From: Janthinobacterium lividum
Lineage (GTDB): Bacteria > Pseudomonadota > Gammaproteobacteria > Burkholderiales > Burkholderiaceae_D
Direction: 5' to 3'
NCBI RefSeq assembly: GCF_023509035.1
Contig: NZ_CP075583.1
Location: forward strand, 1,178,001 to 1,242,000
DNA length: 64,000 nt
Shown: piece by piece, positions 8,088-17,563 of the stretch
How positions within the stretch are numbered: the first letter of the stretch is position 1
How the letters are laid out: every line of letters starts with the position of its first letter
Position numbers and translations under genes: made by a program
The notes under the pieces: generated by a model
Told to the model about the DNA's origin: nothing
Databases searched by the model: none
Seen by the model: only the letters and a program-made list of their open reading frames with translations

Positions 8088-10139
8088 ATGTCGCAGTGCT
8101 TTTCGACGTCGTGCATCCTGAAAATCGCGCTCGACACGCCCCTGAACGCCCTGTTCGACTACCGCTGGAACGCATTGGCGGATGCGGACGCTGCCGTGCC
8201 GCTGCCGCAAGTGGGGCAGTTGGCGCTGGTGCCGTTCGGCCGGCGCGAAGTGATGGGGCTGATCGTCGGCGTGTCCGACAGCACCGACGTGCCCGCCGCG
8301 AAATTGAAGGACGTGCTGGCCGTGCGCAGCCAGCTGGCGCCGCTGTCGGAACAGTGGCTGGCGCTGGCCGCCTTTGCCGCCGATTACTACCAGCGTCCGC
8401 TGGGTGAAGTGGCCCTGCCGGGCTTGCCGAAGAATTTGCGGGTGCTCACCACCGTGGCGCTGGACCGGGCCATCAAGAAGCTGGCCAAGCTGGCCGACGC
8501 GCATGACGGCACGCCACTGAACATGCCGGCGCTCAATCCTGCTCAGCAGGAAGCGGCCGATGCCATCGGCGGCGCGCAGGGTTTCAAGCCCACCCTGCTG
8601 TATGGGGTGACGGGCAGTGGCAAGACGGAAGTGTATCTGCAAGCCTGCGCCCAGGTGCTGGCGCGCGACGAGGCGGCGCAAATCCTCATCCTGGTGCCGG
8701 AAATCAATTTGACGCCCCAGTTGGAAGGCAATATCCGCGCGCGCTTTCCCGGCGTCATGCTGGCTACCTTGCACAGCAGCCTGTCCGAGGGCGAGCGCAT
8801 GCTGCACTGGCTGGCCGCCCACCAGGGCCAGGCGCGCATCGTCCTCGGCACGCGATTAGCCATCCTGGCGTCCTTGCCTAAATTGAAACTGATCGTCATC
8901 GACGAAGAGCACGACCCTTCCTACAAGCAGCAAGAAGGCTTGCGCTATTCGGCGCGCGACCTGGCCGTGTGGCGCGCCTGGCAATTGCAGATACCCATCG
9001 TGCTCGGTTCGGCCACGCCCTCGCTGGAAAGCTGGCACCACGCCCAGACGGGACGCTACCGCAAGCTGGAATTGCGCGAACGGGCCGTCAAGAATGCGGT
9101 GTTGCCTCGCGTCAAGATTTTGGACATGGAGCGTGACAAGCCGAAAGATGGCCTGACTTCGCATCTGGTAGCCGCCTTGAAACTGCGCATGGAGCGCGGT
9201 GAGCAGTCGCTGCTGTTCTTGAACCGGCGCGGCTATTCGCCCGTGATCTGCTGCGAATCGTGCGGCTGGATCAGCAATTGCACGCGCTGCACCTCGTTCA
9301 TGGTGCTGCACAAGCCCGAACACCGCCTGCGCTGCCACCATTGCAGCCTGGAATTGCGTATTCCCCGCCATTGCCCCACCTGCGGCAACGTCGACTTGCA
9401 GCCGCTGGGACGCGGTACGCAGCGGGTGGAAGAGGGCTTGCAGCAACTGTTTCCGGAGGCGCGGATCTTGCGCATCGATGCCGATTCCACGCGCAAGAAA
9501 GGCAGCGCGCAGGAAGCGTTCGACACCGTGCACCGGGGCGAAGTGGATATTTTGATCGGCACGCAGATGGTGGCCAAGGGCCACGATTTTAAAAAGCTGA
9601 CCCTGGTAGGCATTTTGAATCCGGACACGGCCCTGTTTTCCCAGGATTACCGGGCCAGCGAACGGCTGTTTGCCCAGTTGATGCAGGTGGCGGGCCGGGC
9701 CGGGCGGGCCGCGCAGACGGAAGGCGGCAGCATTTCCGAAGTGCTGATCCAGACGCGCTATGCGCGCCATCCGCTGTACGACGCCGTCGTCAACCACGAT
9801 TACGACCACTTCGCCACGACCTTGCTGGAAGAGCGGGCCCAGGCGGCGCTGCCGCCGTATCTGTTCCAGGCCCTGCTGCGGGCCGAAGCGCCCGAGCTGG
9901 CCACGGCCATCGAGTTCCTGCAGGCGGCCAAGGAATGCATGGAACATCCGCAGGTGACCATCAATGACCCGATTCCCATGAGCATGACGCGCGTGTACAA
10001 CGTGGACCGCGCCCAGCTGCTGCTCGAATCCGCCTCGCGGCCCGCGCTGCAGGCGTTTTTAAAAGAATGGCTGACTGAATTGCGCGCCATGAAGTCGCGC
10101 GTGAAATGGTCGCTGGAAGTGGACCCGCTGGATATCTGA
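8088..10139 (+). CDS. priA: primosomal protein N' (replication restart helicase PriA)
   Basis: 683 residues. PriA recognises stalled forks and D-loops and reloads DnaB through the primosome. The N-terminal 3' DNA-binding domain begins ILKIALDTPLNALFDY, the form typical of the family. Walker A GVTGSGKT is at residues 173-180 and the DEEH box near 270. The zinc-binding module follows as paired cysteines (CCESCGW, CTRC, CHHC, CPTC), then a helicase C-terminal lobe with the GRAGR motif. The start ATG has little Shine-Dalgarno sequence. The gene lies directly downstream of the DnaA-box region. Its stop codon abuts the stop of the convergent argP-type gene with no gap. Confidence 0.97.
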   Translation: MSQCFSTSCILKIALDTPLNALFDYRWNALADADAAVPLPQVGQLALVPFGRREVMGLIVGVSDSTDVPAAKLKDVLAVRSQLAPLSEQWLALAAFAADYYQRPLGEVALPGLPKNLRVLTTVALDRAIKKLAKLADAHDGTPLNMPALNPAQQEAADAIGGAQGFKPTLLYGVTGSGKTEVYLQACAQVLARDEAAQILILVPEINLTPQLEGNIRARFPGVMLATLHSSLSEGERMLHWLAAHQGQARIVLGTRLAILASLPKLKLIVIDEEHDPSYKQQEGLRYSARDLAVWRAWQLQIPIVLGSATPSLESWHHAQTGRYRKLELRERAVKNAVLPRVKILDMERDKPKDGLTSHLVAALKLRMERGEQSLLFLNRRGYSPVICCESCGWISNCTRCTSFMVLHKPEHRLRCHHCSLELRIPRHCPTCGNVDLQPLGRGTQRVEEGLQQLFPEARILRIDADSTRKKGSAQEAFDTVHRGEVDILIGTQMVAKGHDFKKLTLVGILNPDTALFSQDYRASERLFAQLMQVAGRAGRAAQTEGGSISEVLIQTRYARHPLYDAVVNHDYDHFATTLLEERAQAALPPYLFQALLRAEAPELATAIEFLQAAKECMEHPQVTINDPIPMSMTRVYNVDRAQLLLESASRPALQAFLKEWLTELRAMKSRVKWSLEVDPLDI

Positions 10140-11030
10140 TTAGTTCAGGTAGTCGCGCGCCGACTTGACGATCTGCTCGGACAGCAGTTTGGTAAACGGC
10201 GTGTCCAGGGTCCACGCATGCCAGCTCAGCGGCACGTCCAGGGTGCTGCCCGGCATCAGATCCACGAGACGGTCTGTTGCCAGCGCTGGCGCGGCCAGAC
10301 GCTGTGGCATCAAGCCGTAGGCCAGGCCATCCTGGATGCAGGCGCGGCGCGCCGCTTCGACCGGTAAAGTGTGGTGTGGAAACGGTTCACGCATGCTTAA
10401 TTGTTCAGCGAGGAAACGCGCCAGCAAGCCGTGCTGGCCCACGACGGCGGGCGCCAGTTGCACCGCCTCGGCAATAAAACCATCGCCGAACCAGTGGCCC
10501 GCAAACACGGGCGTGGCCACGCAGACATAGCGCAAGGTGCCCAGCGGCGTGACGCTGGTGGCGGCCGCCGCGTCGATCGCTGTGCCGGACTCGGCCGACA
10601 CGCAGCCAAACACGGAACCGTCGCGCACCATTTGCAGGGCGCTGACGCTGTCGGCCAGGCGCACGTCGAGCTGGCAGCGCGGCGGCGCCAGCAGGGCGGA
10701 CAAGGTGTCGGGGAACCAGGTAGCCAGGCTGTCGGCATCGATGGCGATGGCGATTTCCGGCATGCTGACGCTGTTGCCCAGGTCGATGTCGAGCGACGCT
10801 TCCATCAGCTTGACGTTGCGGTGATGCACGATCAGGCGCTGGCCCAGGCCCGTCGGCACGGCTGGCTGGCCACGGATGATCAGCAGGCGCCCGCTGGCGT
10901 CTTCCAGCGCCTTGATGCGCTGCGAGACGGCCGACTGGGTGATGCCCAGCGCCAGGGCGGCCTTGTCGAAACTGCCATGGCTGGCGACGGCGTCCAGCAC
11001 GGCAAGCGCGCGATAATCGAGTGATCCCAT
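10140..11030 (-). CDS. argP: LysR-family regulator, ArgP (IciA) type
   Basis: 296 residues. The N-terminal winged helix-turn-helix (about residues 3-62) reads DYRALAVLDAVASHGSFDKA with ITQSAVSQRIKALE, characteristic of the ArgP/IciA subfamily, followed by a periplasmic-binding-like effector domain. ArgP senses lysine/arginine in the cytoplasm and activates exporters such as ArgO/LysE. In E. coli the same protein was first described as IciA, which binds oriC 13-mers. No lysE/argO neighbour is present; the divergent gene is a disulfide oxidoreductase 116 bp away, so the shared AT-rich intergenic region may hold its operator. It converges on priA with abutting stop codons. Confidence 0.85.
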   Translation of the reverse strand: MGSLDYRALAVLDAVASHGSFDKAALALGITQSAVSQRIKALEDASGRLLIIRGQPAVPTGLGQRLIVHHRNVKLMEASLDIDLGNSVSMPEIAIAIDADSLATWFPDTLSALLAPPRCQLDVRLADSVSALQMVRDGSVFGCVSAESGTAIDAAAATSVTPLGTLRYVCVATPVFAGHWFGDGFIAEAVQLAPAVVGQHGLLARFLAEQLSMREPFPHHTLPVEAARRACIQDGLAYGLMPQRLAAPALATDRLVDLMPGSTLDVPLSWHAWTLDTPFTKLLSEQIVKSARDYLN

Positions 11031-11146
11031 TAGCTCAGCTTATAAATTTTGAAAATGATTAGTTATACTAATGCATATATTGCTGCAAAGTAAAACCTTA
11101 TTTTCACCAAACGGGTAGTATCGAACGCTGTGAGCAACCTAGTGGG

Positions 11147-12607
11147 ATGGACGGCACGATGAAGACGATACAAGTGGATGTGGCCGTGATCGGCAGCGGC
11201 ACGGCCGGCATGACGGCGCATAGGGCGGCGCGCATGCAGGGCAAGCGCGTGCTGATGATCGAAAGCGGGCCGTACGGCACGACGTGCGCGCGCGTGGGCT
11301 GCATGCCCAGCAAACTCTTGATTGCGGCGGCCGAGGCGGCCCATGCCGTGGCTGCCGCGCCGGCGTTTGGCGTGCATCCGGGCCCCGTGCGCATCGATGG
11401 CCGACAAGTGATGGCCAGGGTGCGCAGCGAGCGCGACCGTTTTGTCGGCTTCGTGCTCGACGGCGTCAACGCCATCCCCGAGGAAGAAAAACTGCGCGGC
11501 CATGCGCGCTTCATCGCGCCCGGAAAATTGCAGGTGGATGAGCATACCCTTGTCGAGGCCACCAGCGTGGTGATCGCCACCGGTTCCACGCCCGTCGTGC
11601 CGCCCGAGTGGCAGGCGGGCGGCGACAGGGTCATCACCAGCGACGCCGTGTTCGAGTGGACGGACTTGCCAAGCTCCGTGGCCGTGGTGGGCAGCGGCGT
11701 GATCGGCCTGGAGCTGGGGCAGGCGCTGGCTCGCCTGGGCGTGCGTGTGACCCTGTTTGCGCGCGGCAATAAAGTCGCGCAGCTGACGGACCCGCTGGTG
11801 TTGCGGGAGGCGGACGCCGTACTGGCGCGTGAACTCGATATCCGTTTCATGACCCAGGTCGCGCATGTGGCAAAAACGCCAGACGGCAGCGGTATCGCGC
11901 TGACCAGCCGCGATGGCGATGGCGTGGAAAAAACCGAGCAGTTCGCGTATCTGCTGGCCGCCATCGGCCGCCGTCCGAACGTGGACCAGATCGGCCTGGA
12001 AACGGCGCAAATCGAGCTCGACCGCCACGGCATCCCTCTGCATGACCCGCACACCATGCAGTGCGGCAAGAGCGCCATTTTCATTGCGGGCGACGCCGAC
12101 AATGCCTTGCCGCTGCTGCCCGAGGCGGCCGACGAGGGCCGCATCGCGGGCGACAACGCGGCGTGCTTTCCTGACGTCAAACCGGGCTTGCGCCGCACGC
12201 CGTTGACCATCGCCTTCACGGAGCCGCAGATCGCCACCCTGGGTGCCACCTACCAGCAATTGTGCGTGAGCCACGCGGGCCGCTTCGCCGTCGGCGCCGT
12301 GTCGTTCGGCAACCAGGGCCGCAGCCGCGTGATGCTGCAAAACCAGGGCTTGCTGCGCGTGTATGCGGAATTTGGCAGCAAGCGTTTTCTCGGTGCCGAG
12401 CTGATCGGCCCAAGGGCGGAACACCTGGGTCACTTGCTGGCGTGGGCGTGTCAGGCCCAGCTGACGGTGCCGGCCATGCTCGACATGCCGTTCTATCACC
12501 CCGTCATCGAGGAAGGCGTGCGCACGGCCTTGCGCGAGCTGGCGCTGCACCTGGAAAAAGACCCGGAACACGCGCCCGGCTGCGCCGATTGCACACCTGG
12601 ACCATGA
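11147..12607 (+). CDS. FAD-dependent pyridine nucleotide-disulfide oxidoreductase (dihydrolipoyl dehydrogenase-like)
   Basis: 486 residues; a second ATG at 11159 is an alternative start. An FAD-binding GSGTAG lies at residues 16-21 and the redox-active disulfide is C47/C52 in TTCARVGCMPSK. A second Rossmann motif GSGVIGLELG binds NAD(P)H, and the dimerisation domain ends with YHPVIEEG, carrying the His-Glu pair that serves the opposite active site. This is the class I flavoprotein disulfide reductase layout used by dihydrolipoyl dehydrogenase. No 2-oxoacid dehydrogenase E1/E2 genes are nearby, so it is probably an accessory enzyme rather than the main E3, and the substrate is uncertain. It is transcribed divergently from the argP-type regulator. 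Confidence 0.8.
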   Translation: MDGTMKTIQVDVAVIGSGTAGMTAHRAARMQGKRVLMIESGPYGTTCARVGCMPSKLLIAAAEAAHAVAAAPAFGVHPGPVRIDGRQVMARVRSERDRFVGFVLDGVNAIPEEEKLRGHARFIAPGKLQVDEHTLVEATSVVIATGSTPVVPPEWQAGGDRVITSDAVFEWTDLPSSVAVVGSGVIGLELGQALARLGVRVTLFARGNKVAQLTDPLVLREADAVLARELDIRFMTQVAHVAKTPDGSGIALTSRDGDGVEKTEQFAYLLAAIGRRPNVDQIGLETAQIELDRHGIPLHDPHTMQCGKSAIFIAGDADNALPLLPEAADEGRIAGDNAACFPDVKPGLRRTPLTIAFTEPQIATLGATYQQLCVSHAGRFAVGAVSFGNQGRSRVMLQNQGLLRVYAEFGSKRFLGAELIGPRAEHLGHLLAWACQAQLTVPAMLDMPFYHPVIEEGVRTALRELALHLEKDPEHAPGCADCTPGP

Positions 12608-12771
12608 ATGCAACTTTATGCTTTATATAATTTTGTAGACAAGCTCACATGATTGCGCGATCATCGCTGGCACATTGAAATATTGATTAAAAGAAAAAAA
12701 CATTTCAAATGGTTCATGCCCACGACCACCCGATGGTAAAAAGGGTGGCGGCTAGCGATGACGGAGACGAT

Positions 12772-13893
12772 GTGAAAATTCGGCGCATTTATGCGGGAGA
12801 GCTCGCCCTGGGCGTGGCCCTGCCCTGGGACGTGCACGGCGAGACGGGCGGCTTGCTGGCCAGGCTGGGCCATGTCATCAGCAGCGAGAACCAGATCGAA
12901 TTGCTGCTGGCGCGAGGCGTCATCGCCGACACCAGTGCGGACGTGCCGCGTACGGCCACGGAAGCGCCGTCGGCGCTGCGCATGCTGAACCTCGTCACGG
13001 CAGGGCTGGCCCTCGTCTTGCCGGCTATTGCCGCCAGGCAGGCGGGCAGTCACGCATCCCTGGCGCCGCTGGCGCAACTGGTGGAAGAGGCGGTTGCACT
13101 GGACGCCGACGTGGCGCTGGCCTGCATCCTGCACAACCAGGGCGCGGGCGACTTTGCCGTGCGCCACAGCGTCGACACGGCCGTCATCACGGCCTTGCTG
13201 GCGCGCGCCCTGAAACTCGATGATGGTGTGATCCGCAGCGTGGTGCTGGCCGCGCTGAGCATGAATGTGGGCATGCTGGAACGCCATGCGGATTTCCAGC
13301 ACAAGGCGGGGCCGCTGGACGCGCAGGAGCGCGCCTATTTGCGCGCCCATCCGCAAGCGGGTGTCGACTTGCTGCGCGCGACGGGCGTGACGGACGCCGT
13401 CTGGCTGCAGGCCGTGCTGCAGCACCATGAAAATATCGATGGCAGCGGCTATCCGCTGGGCACGCAAGGCGAGGCGATCGGCATCGGCGCGCGCCTGATC
13501 ATGCTGGCCGACCGCTATTGCGCGCGCGTGTCGAAGCGCAGCTATCGCCAGCCCTTGCTGCCGAACGTGGCCCTGCGCGAAATGTTGATGGCCGACAAGG
13601 CTACCCTGGATGCGCCGCTGGCGTCCCTGCTGGTGCGCGAGCTGGGCATCTACCCGGTCGGTACCTTCGTCAAACTGTTAAATGGTGAAATCGGCGTCGT
13701 CACGCGCAAGGGCTTGAATGCCAGCACGCCCCACGTGCAGTCGCTGATCGGCCCCCGCGGCGCGCGCCTGGACGTGCCGCTGCGCCGTGATACGCGCGTG
13801 GATTTGCACGCCATCCGCGAAGTGCTCAGCGCGGAGCAGGCGGGTTTGCAGTTTCGCCCTGATCAGCTGTGGGGCCGCAGCGCGCGAATTTAG
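12772..13893 (+). CDS. HD-GYP-like protein with degenerate HD metal site
   Basis: 373 residues from the GTG at 12772, preceded by GGAG at good spacing; an ATG at 12709 in the same frame lacks a ribosome site. An N-terminal domain of about 110 residues is followed by an HD-GYP-type domain. The GYP signature is intact as HHENIDGSGYP (residues 218-228). The core HD pair, expected as LLHDIGK, is replaced by LSMNVGM with Ser-Met near residue 163, and the following Lys is Met. HD-GYP enzymes hydrolyse cyclic-di-GMP using that metal site, so this one is predicted to be catalytically dead or altered and may act as a c-di-GMP-binding or protein-interaction module. It sits alone between the oxidoreductase and a convergent gene. 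Confidence 0.8.
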   Translation: MKIRRIYAGELALGVALPWDVHGETGGLLARLGHVISSENQIELLLARGVIADTSADVPRTATEAPSALRMLNLVTAGLALVLPAIAARQAGSHASLAPLAQLVEEAVALDADVALACILHNQGAGDFAVRHSVDTAVITALLARALKLDDGVIRSVVLAALSMNVGMLERHADFQHKAGPLDAQERAYLRAHPQAGVDLLRATGVTDAVWLQAVLQHHENIDGSGYPLGTQGEAIGIGARLIMLADRYCARVSKRSYRQPLLPNVALREMLMADKATLDAPLASLLVRELGIYPVGTFVKLLNGEIGVVTRKGLNASTPHVQSLIGPRGARLDVPLRRDTRVDLHAIREVLSAEQAGLQFRPDQLWGRSARI

Positions 13894-13902
13894 CCCAAGC
13901 GT

Positions 13903-14388
13903 TTAGTTCAGCAAGCCCGCATCCAGCCGCCCTTCGAGCGCCAGCTCGCGCATGATGCGCACGGTGTCGATGTCGGACTCCTTGTAGGCGGAGCGGCGGA
14001 AGTCGTCGTACAGGGCGTTGGCCGCATCGGTGGCCGCGTCGTGGCCGTCGTCGTACTGGAAGCGCACCCACAGGCTGGCCTCGTCGGGCATCTCGATGGT
14101 CATCACCAGCGAGGAGGCGCTGATATCCTTTTGCGCCGGCACTTCGTAGCGCACCTGCAGTTGCGGCACCAGCACCACTCTGTCGTTGATGACCAGCTCG
14201 CCATAACGCAGGCTGCGCGCGAAACCGGCGTCGCTGCGCTCGCTGATCTGGCACTCGTCCAGGTGCGGCACGAACAGCTTGGGCGATTCGGCGCGCAAGA
14301 CCAGGCCGCGCCAAACCTGTTCCAGGCTCAAGGTGTCGATCAGCGGGTTCAGCGGATCGTTGATTTCAATCAGGTGTTCAAATTTCAT
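13903..14388 (-). CDS. AtaL-like (DUF1857) SRPBCC-fold protein
   Basis: 161 residues starting MKFEHLIEINDPLNPLID. The opening EHLIEIND and the segment LEQVWRGLVLRAESP, followed by alternating strands and a long C-terminal helix, match the small AtaL-like/DUF1857 branch of the START/Bet v 1 (SRPBCC) superfamily. These are cytoplasmic ligand-binding proteins of unknown substrate. An upstream ATG in the same frame exists, but the shorter start gives the family's normal N-terminus. It is transcribed divergently from rep, about 210 bp apart, and converges with the HD-GYP-like gene with 9 bp between the stops. The family call rests on resemblance only. Confidence 0.65.
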   Translation of the reverse strand: MKFEHLIEINDPLNPLIDTLSLEQVWRGLVLRAESPKLFVPHLDECQISERSDAGFARSLRYGELVINDRVVLVPQLQVRYEVPAQKDISASSLVMTIEMPDEASLWVRFQYDDGHDAATDAANALYDDFRRSAYKESDIDTVRIMRELALEGRLDAGLLN

Positions 14389-14599
14389 GGGACTGTCATT
14401 CGGTAAGTGGGCGCGCACGGGCGAGATATAGGCGGAATGGTACTCCAGGCTTGGCCTCGCCGCACGCATGGCATGGCCCAAGATGGCGGCATAGGGCGAT
14501 ATATCAATGCCATTGCCTGTTTTGCAGGCACTGCCTGCTGCGCAAATAGCCCACGCGACGCTGTTACAATGGGCTGCTGTTCCCTGCGGAAATACCCTG

Positions 14600-16660
14600 A
14601 TGTCCAAAGCACCACAGTTCGGTCTGAATGCGCCCCAAAGCGAAGCGGTTACCTACCTCGACGGCCCCTGCCTGGTGCTGGCGGGCGCCGGCTCGGGCAA
14701 GACGCGCGTGATTACGCAAAAGATCGCCCATCTGATCGAAGACCGGGGCTATGACCCACGCACCATCGCCGCGCTGACCTTCACCAACAAGGCGGCGCTG
14801 GAAATGCAGGAACGCATCGCCAAGCTGCTCAAGCAGCCACGCCAGGCCAAGCAGTTGACGGTGTCGACCTTTCACTCGCTGGGCGTGAAAATCCTGCGCC
14901 AGGAAGCCAATGGCGTGGGCTTGAAGGACCGCTTTTCCATCATGGATAGCGACGATTGTTTTTCCCTGGTGCAAGACTTGGCCATTACCACCGATAAACA
15001 GGTGATCCGCGGCATCCAGAACGCCATGTCCTTGTGGAAAAACGGCTTGATCGATCCAGACATGGCCCTGGCGCAAGCCAAGGATGAAGACGAGGCGAAC
15101 GCGGCGCGCATCTACCGCAGCTACGTGGCGACGCTCTCTGCCTACCAGGCCGTCGATTTCGACGACTTGATCCGTTTGCCGGTGGAATTGTTCCGCAACA
15201 ACGGTCCCGTGCGCGACAAATGGCAGCGCCGCTTGCGCTACCTGCTCGTCGACGAATACCAGGATACGAACACCTGCCAGTACGAACTGGTGAAACTGAT
15301 GGTGACGGGCATCGGCAAGAAACCGATGTTTACGGCCGTGGGCGACGACGACCAAGCCATTTATGCCTGGCGCGGCGCCACGGTGGAAAACCTGAAAACG
15401 CTGGAAACGGATTTCCCCGATTTGCGGGTGATCAAGCTCGAGCAGAATTACCGCTCCACCATGCGCGTGCTGAATGCGGCCAATGCCGTCATCGGCAACA
15501 ACCCGAAGCTGTTTGAAAAGTCGCTGTGGTCGGAACATGGCCTGGGCGAGCCGATCAAGGTGCTGGGCATGCAGACGGACGAGCAGGAGGCGGAACAGGT
15601 CGCCATCATGATCTCGGCCGACCATTTTGAACGCAAGAACAAATTTTCCGATTACGCCATTTTGTACCGGGGCAACCACCAGGCACGGATCATCGAGCAA
15701 TGTTTGCGCAAGGAACGGATCCCGTACACGATTTCGGGCGGCCAGAGCTTCTTTGACAAGGCCGAGATCAAGGACATCATCAGCTACCTGCGCCTGCTGG
15801 CCAACGAGGACGACGACCCGGCTTTCATCCGCGCCGTGACGACGCCGCGCCGTGGCGTGGGGCAATCGACCCTGGAGGTGCTGGGCGCGTTTTCGGGGCA
15901 GTGGCAGTGCTCGCTATTCCAGGCCGTCTTCAAAGGCGGCATCGAGGCCAAGCTGACTGACCGCCAGCTGGGGCCGCTGCGCGACTTCTGCAACTTCATC
16001 AACGACCTCGAATCGCGCGCCAGTCGCCCGGGCGCGGCCGGCAGCGGCGACAACGCGGCCGAAGTGCTGGATGACATGATGAAGGAAATCCACTACGAAT
16101 CGTATCTGTACGATGCCTTCGAGGAAAGGCAGGCGCAAAGCAAGTGGCAGAACGTGCTGGAATTCGTCAACTGGCTCAAGGAACGGGGCCGCGGCGGCAA
16201 GGACCGCGACGGCGAAGAAAAGAACGTGCTGGAATTGACGCAGATGGTGGCCCTGATGACCATGCTCGAGGGCAAGGACGAGGAGCAGGACGCCGTGCGC
16301 ATGTCGACCCTGCACGCGTCGAAAGGCCTGGAGTTTCCGCACGTGTTTCTGGTGGGTGTGGAAGAGGGGATTTTGCCGCACAAGGGCGATCCCGACGCGC
16401 CGGCCGAAACCATCGCGGCGCGCATCCAGGAAGAGCGACGGCTGATGTATGTGGGCATCACGCGCGCCCAGCGCACCTTGCACATCACCTGGTGCAAGAA
16501 GCGCAAGCGGGCTGGCGAGCAAGTCCATTGCGACCCGTCGCGCTTCATCAAGGAAATGGAACTCGACGTGGGCGACGCCGTGCCGACGGAGGCGGAAGTG
16601 ATTTCGCCCAAGGAGAGATTGGCGCGCATGAAGGCCTTGCTGGCCGCGCCGAAAGTTTAA
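14600..16660 (+). CDS. rep: ATP-dependent DNA helicase Rep (UvrD/Rep superfamily 1)
   Basis: 686 residues from MSKAPQFGLNAPQSEAV. Q-motif and Walker A AGAGSGKT (residues 28-35), VDEYQDTN, VGDDDQAIYAWRG, LEQNYRST and the late motif TLHASKGLEFPHVFLVG are all present, the full set of superfamily 1A 3'-5' helicase motifs. Rep removes nucleoprotein blocks ahead of the replisome. The length and C-terminal tail fit Rep better than UvrD, which is usually longer. A -10 box TACAAT lies at 14565-14570, giving a short leader. The downstream toxin-antitoxin operon converges on it. Confidence 0.93.
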   Translation: MSKAPQFGLNAPQSEAVTYLDGPCLVLAGAGSGKTRVITQKIAHLIEDRGYDPRTIAALTFTNKAALEMQERIAKLLKQPRQAKQLTVSTFHSLGVKILRQEANGVGLKDRFSIMDSDDCFSLVQDLAITTDKQVIRGIQNAMSLWKNGLIDPDMALAQAKDEDEANAARIYRSYVATLSAYQAVDFDDLIRLPVELFRNNGPVRDKWQRRLRYLLVDEYQDTNTCQYELVKLMVTGIGKKPMFTAVGDDDQAIYAWRGATVENLKTLETDFPDLRVIKLEQNYRSTMRVLNAANAVIGNNPKLFEKSLWSEHGLGEPIKVLGMQTDEQEAEQVAIMISADHFERKNKFSDYAILYRGNHQARIIEQCLRKERIPYTISGGQSFFDKAEIKDIISYLRLLANEDDDPAFIRAVTTPRRGVGQSTLEVLGAFSGQWQCSLFQAVFKGGIEAKLTDRQLGPLRDFCNFINDLESRASRPGAAGSGDNAAEVLDDMMKEIHYESYLYDAFEERQAQSKWQNVLEFVNWLKERGRGGKDRDGEEKNVLELTQMVALMTMLEGKDEEQDAVRMSTLHASKGLEFPHVFLVGVEEGILPHKGDPDAPAETIAARIQEERRLMYVGITRAQRTLHITWCKKRKRAGEQVHCDPSRFIKEMELDVGDAVPTEAEVISPKERLARMKALLAAPKV

Positions 16661-16671
16661 TTAAAGAACGG

Positions 16672-17028
16672 TCATGCTTCCACGGCGCCGTCCGGCGTGG
16701 TTTTCGGCACGATGGCCAGCTGCATGCCCAGCGCATCGAGCATTTTTAAAATGGTTTCGAAGCGCGGCTTGCTGCCTTCGCGCAAGGCTTTATACGCGCC
16801 TTCGCGCGTGATGTCGGCCCTGGCCGCCACCTTGCCCATGCCATAGGCGCGCACCACGTCATTCATGGCGGATTGGAACAGTTCCGCGTTGCCGGTGGCG
16901 ACGATTTCGCTCATGTAGGCGGCCACGGCGGCTTTGCTGGTCAGGTGTTGCGTCGGGTCAAACTTGCTCAGGCCTAATGCTTCCAGGTCGTCGAGGTCGA
17001 AGGTGTCATGGTCGGGGTGTTGGTTCAT
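16672..17028 (-). CDS. antitoxin of a HigBA/RelBE-like module (HTH protein, COG3636 type)
   Basis: 118 residues. The N-terminal half holds the stretch LTSKAAVAAYMSEIVATG, and the C-terminal half is a helix-turn-helix with VAARADITREGAYKALREG. This is the layout of putative addiction-module antidotes that neutralise a RelE-fold toxin and repress their own promoter. Its ATG overlaps the toxin stop (ATGA), so the toxin is translated first, the order seen in higBA modules. It converges with rep with an 11-bp gap. Confidence 0.85.
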   Translation of the reverse strand: MNQHPDHDTFDLDDLEALGLSKFDPTQHLTSKAAVAAYMSEIVATGNAELFQSAMNDVVRAYGMGKVAARADITREGAYKALREGSKPRFETILKMLDALGMQLAIVPKTTPDGAVEA

Positions 17029-17405
17029 TTCTTTCGTGCTCCTGTCGATGGGGCTGCTGCCGCTTTCCTGATGGCTGCCTGCCGGGCTTTCAAGTCCCTG
17101 AGGATTGCTTGCGCCTGCTTGATGTCGCGCCGCTGGCTGGACTTGTCGCCGCCCAGCAGCAGCAAGATCAGGGTACCCAGATTCGTTTCGTGAAAATACA
17201 CGCGCCAGCCGGGCCCCGTCTGTAGAAAGCGCAGCTCGCAGACGCCTTCGCCTACCGGCCGCCAATCGCCCTTTTTTCCATGCTGCAAATGCTTGATGCG
17301 CGCATCGATGGCGGCGGCCGCCACGTCGTGCAGGCCATCTTCCCAACGCCGGTACTCAGTCGTCTTGCGCGTGTCGATCAACTCAGGCAAAGTGGATAGG
17401 TCCAT
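17025..17405 (-). CDS. RelE/HigB-fold toxin (addiction module killer protein type)
   Basis: 126 residues. Core features of the short RelE-like toxins encoded beside COG3636-type antitoxins are present: TEYRRWEDGL near the N-terminus, ARIKHLQHGKKGDWRPVGEGVCELR, GPGWRVYFHE and LLLLLGGDKSSQ. Members cleave mRNA, usually at the ribosome. The protein is longer than the usual 95-105 residues because of an alanine/lysine-rich C-terminal tail (KAAAAPSTGARKK). It is first in a two-gene operon with the antitoxin. Activity is inferred from family only. Confidence 0.85.
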   Translation of the reverse strand: MDLSTLPELIDTRKTTEYRRWEDGLHDVAAAAIDARIKHLQHGKKGDWRPVGEGVCELRFLQTGPGWRVYFHETNLGTLILLLLGGDKSSQRRDIKQAQAILRDLKARQAAIRKAAAAPSTGARKK

Positions 17406-17563
17406 TGTAATCGTTTGTTCTCATTCGTCAAGCGGCTTGAGCCCATGTGTGCAGAATAAACAGAAATCGGGGCCCGCCTGACGGGGAATGGAGGGAGTTT
17501 GTCCTGGCTCACGCCGTTGCGGCGGTAGAATGCCGCTTTCAGTCAGGAATCACCGAGAGCACC

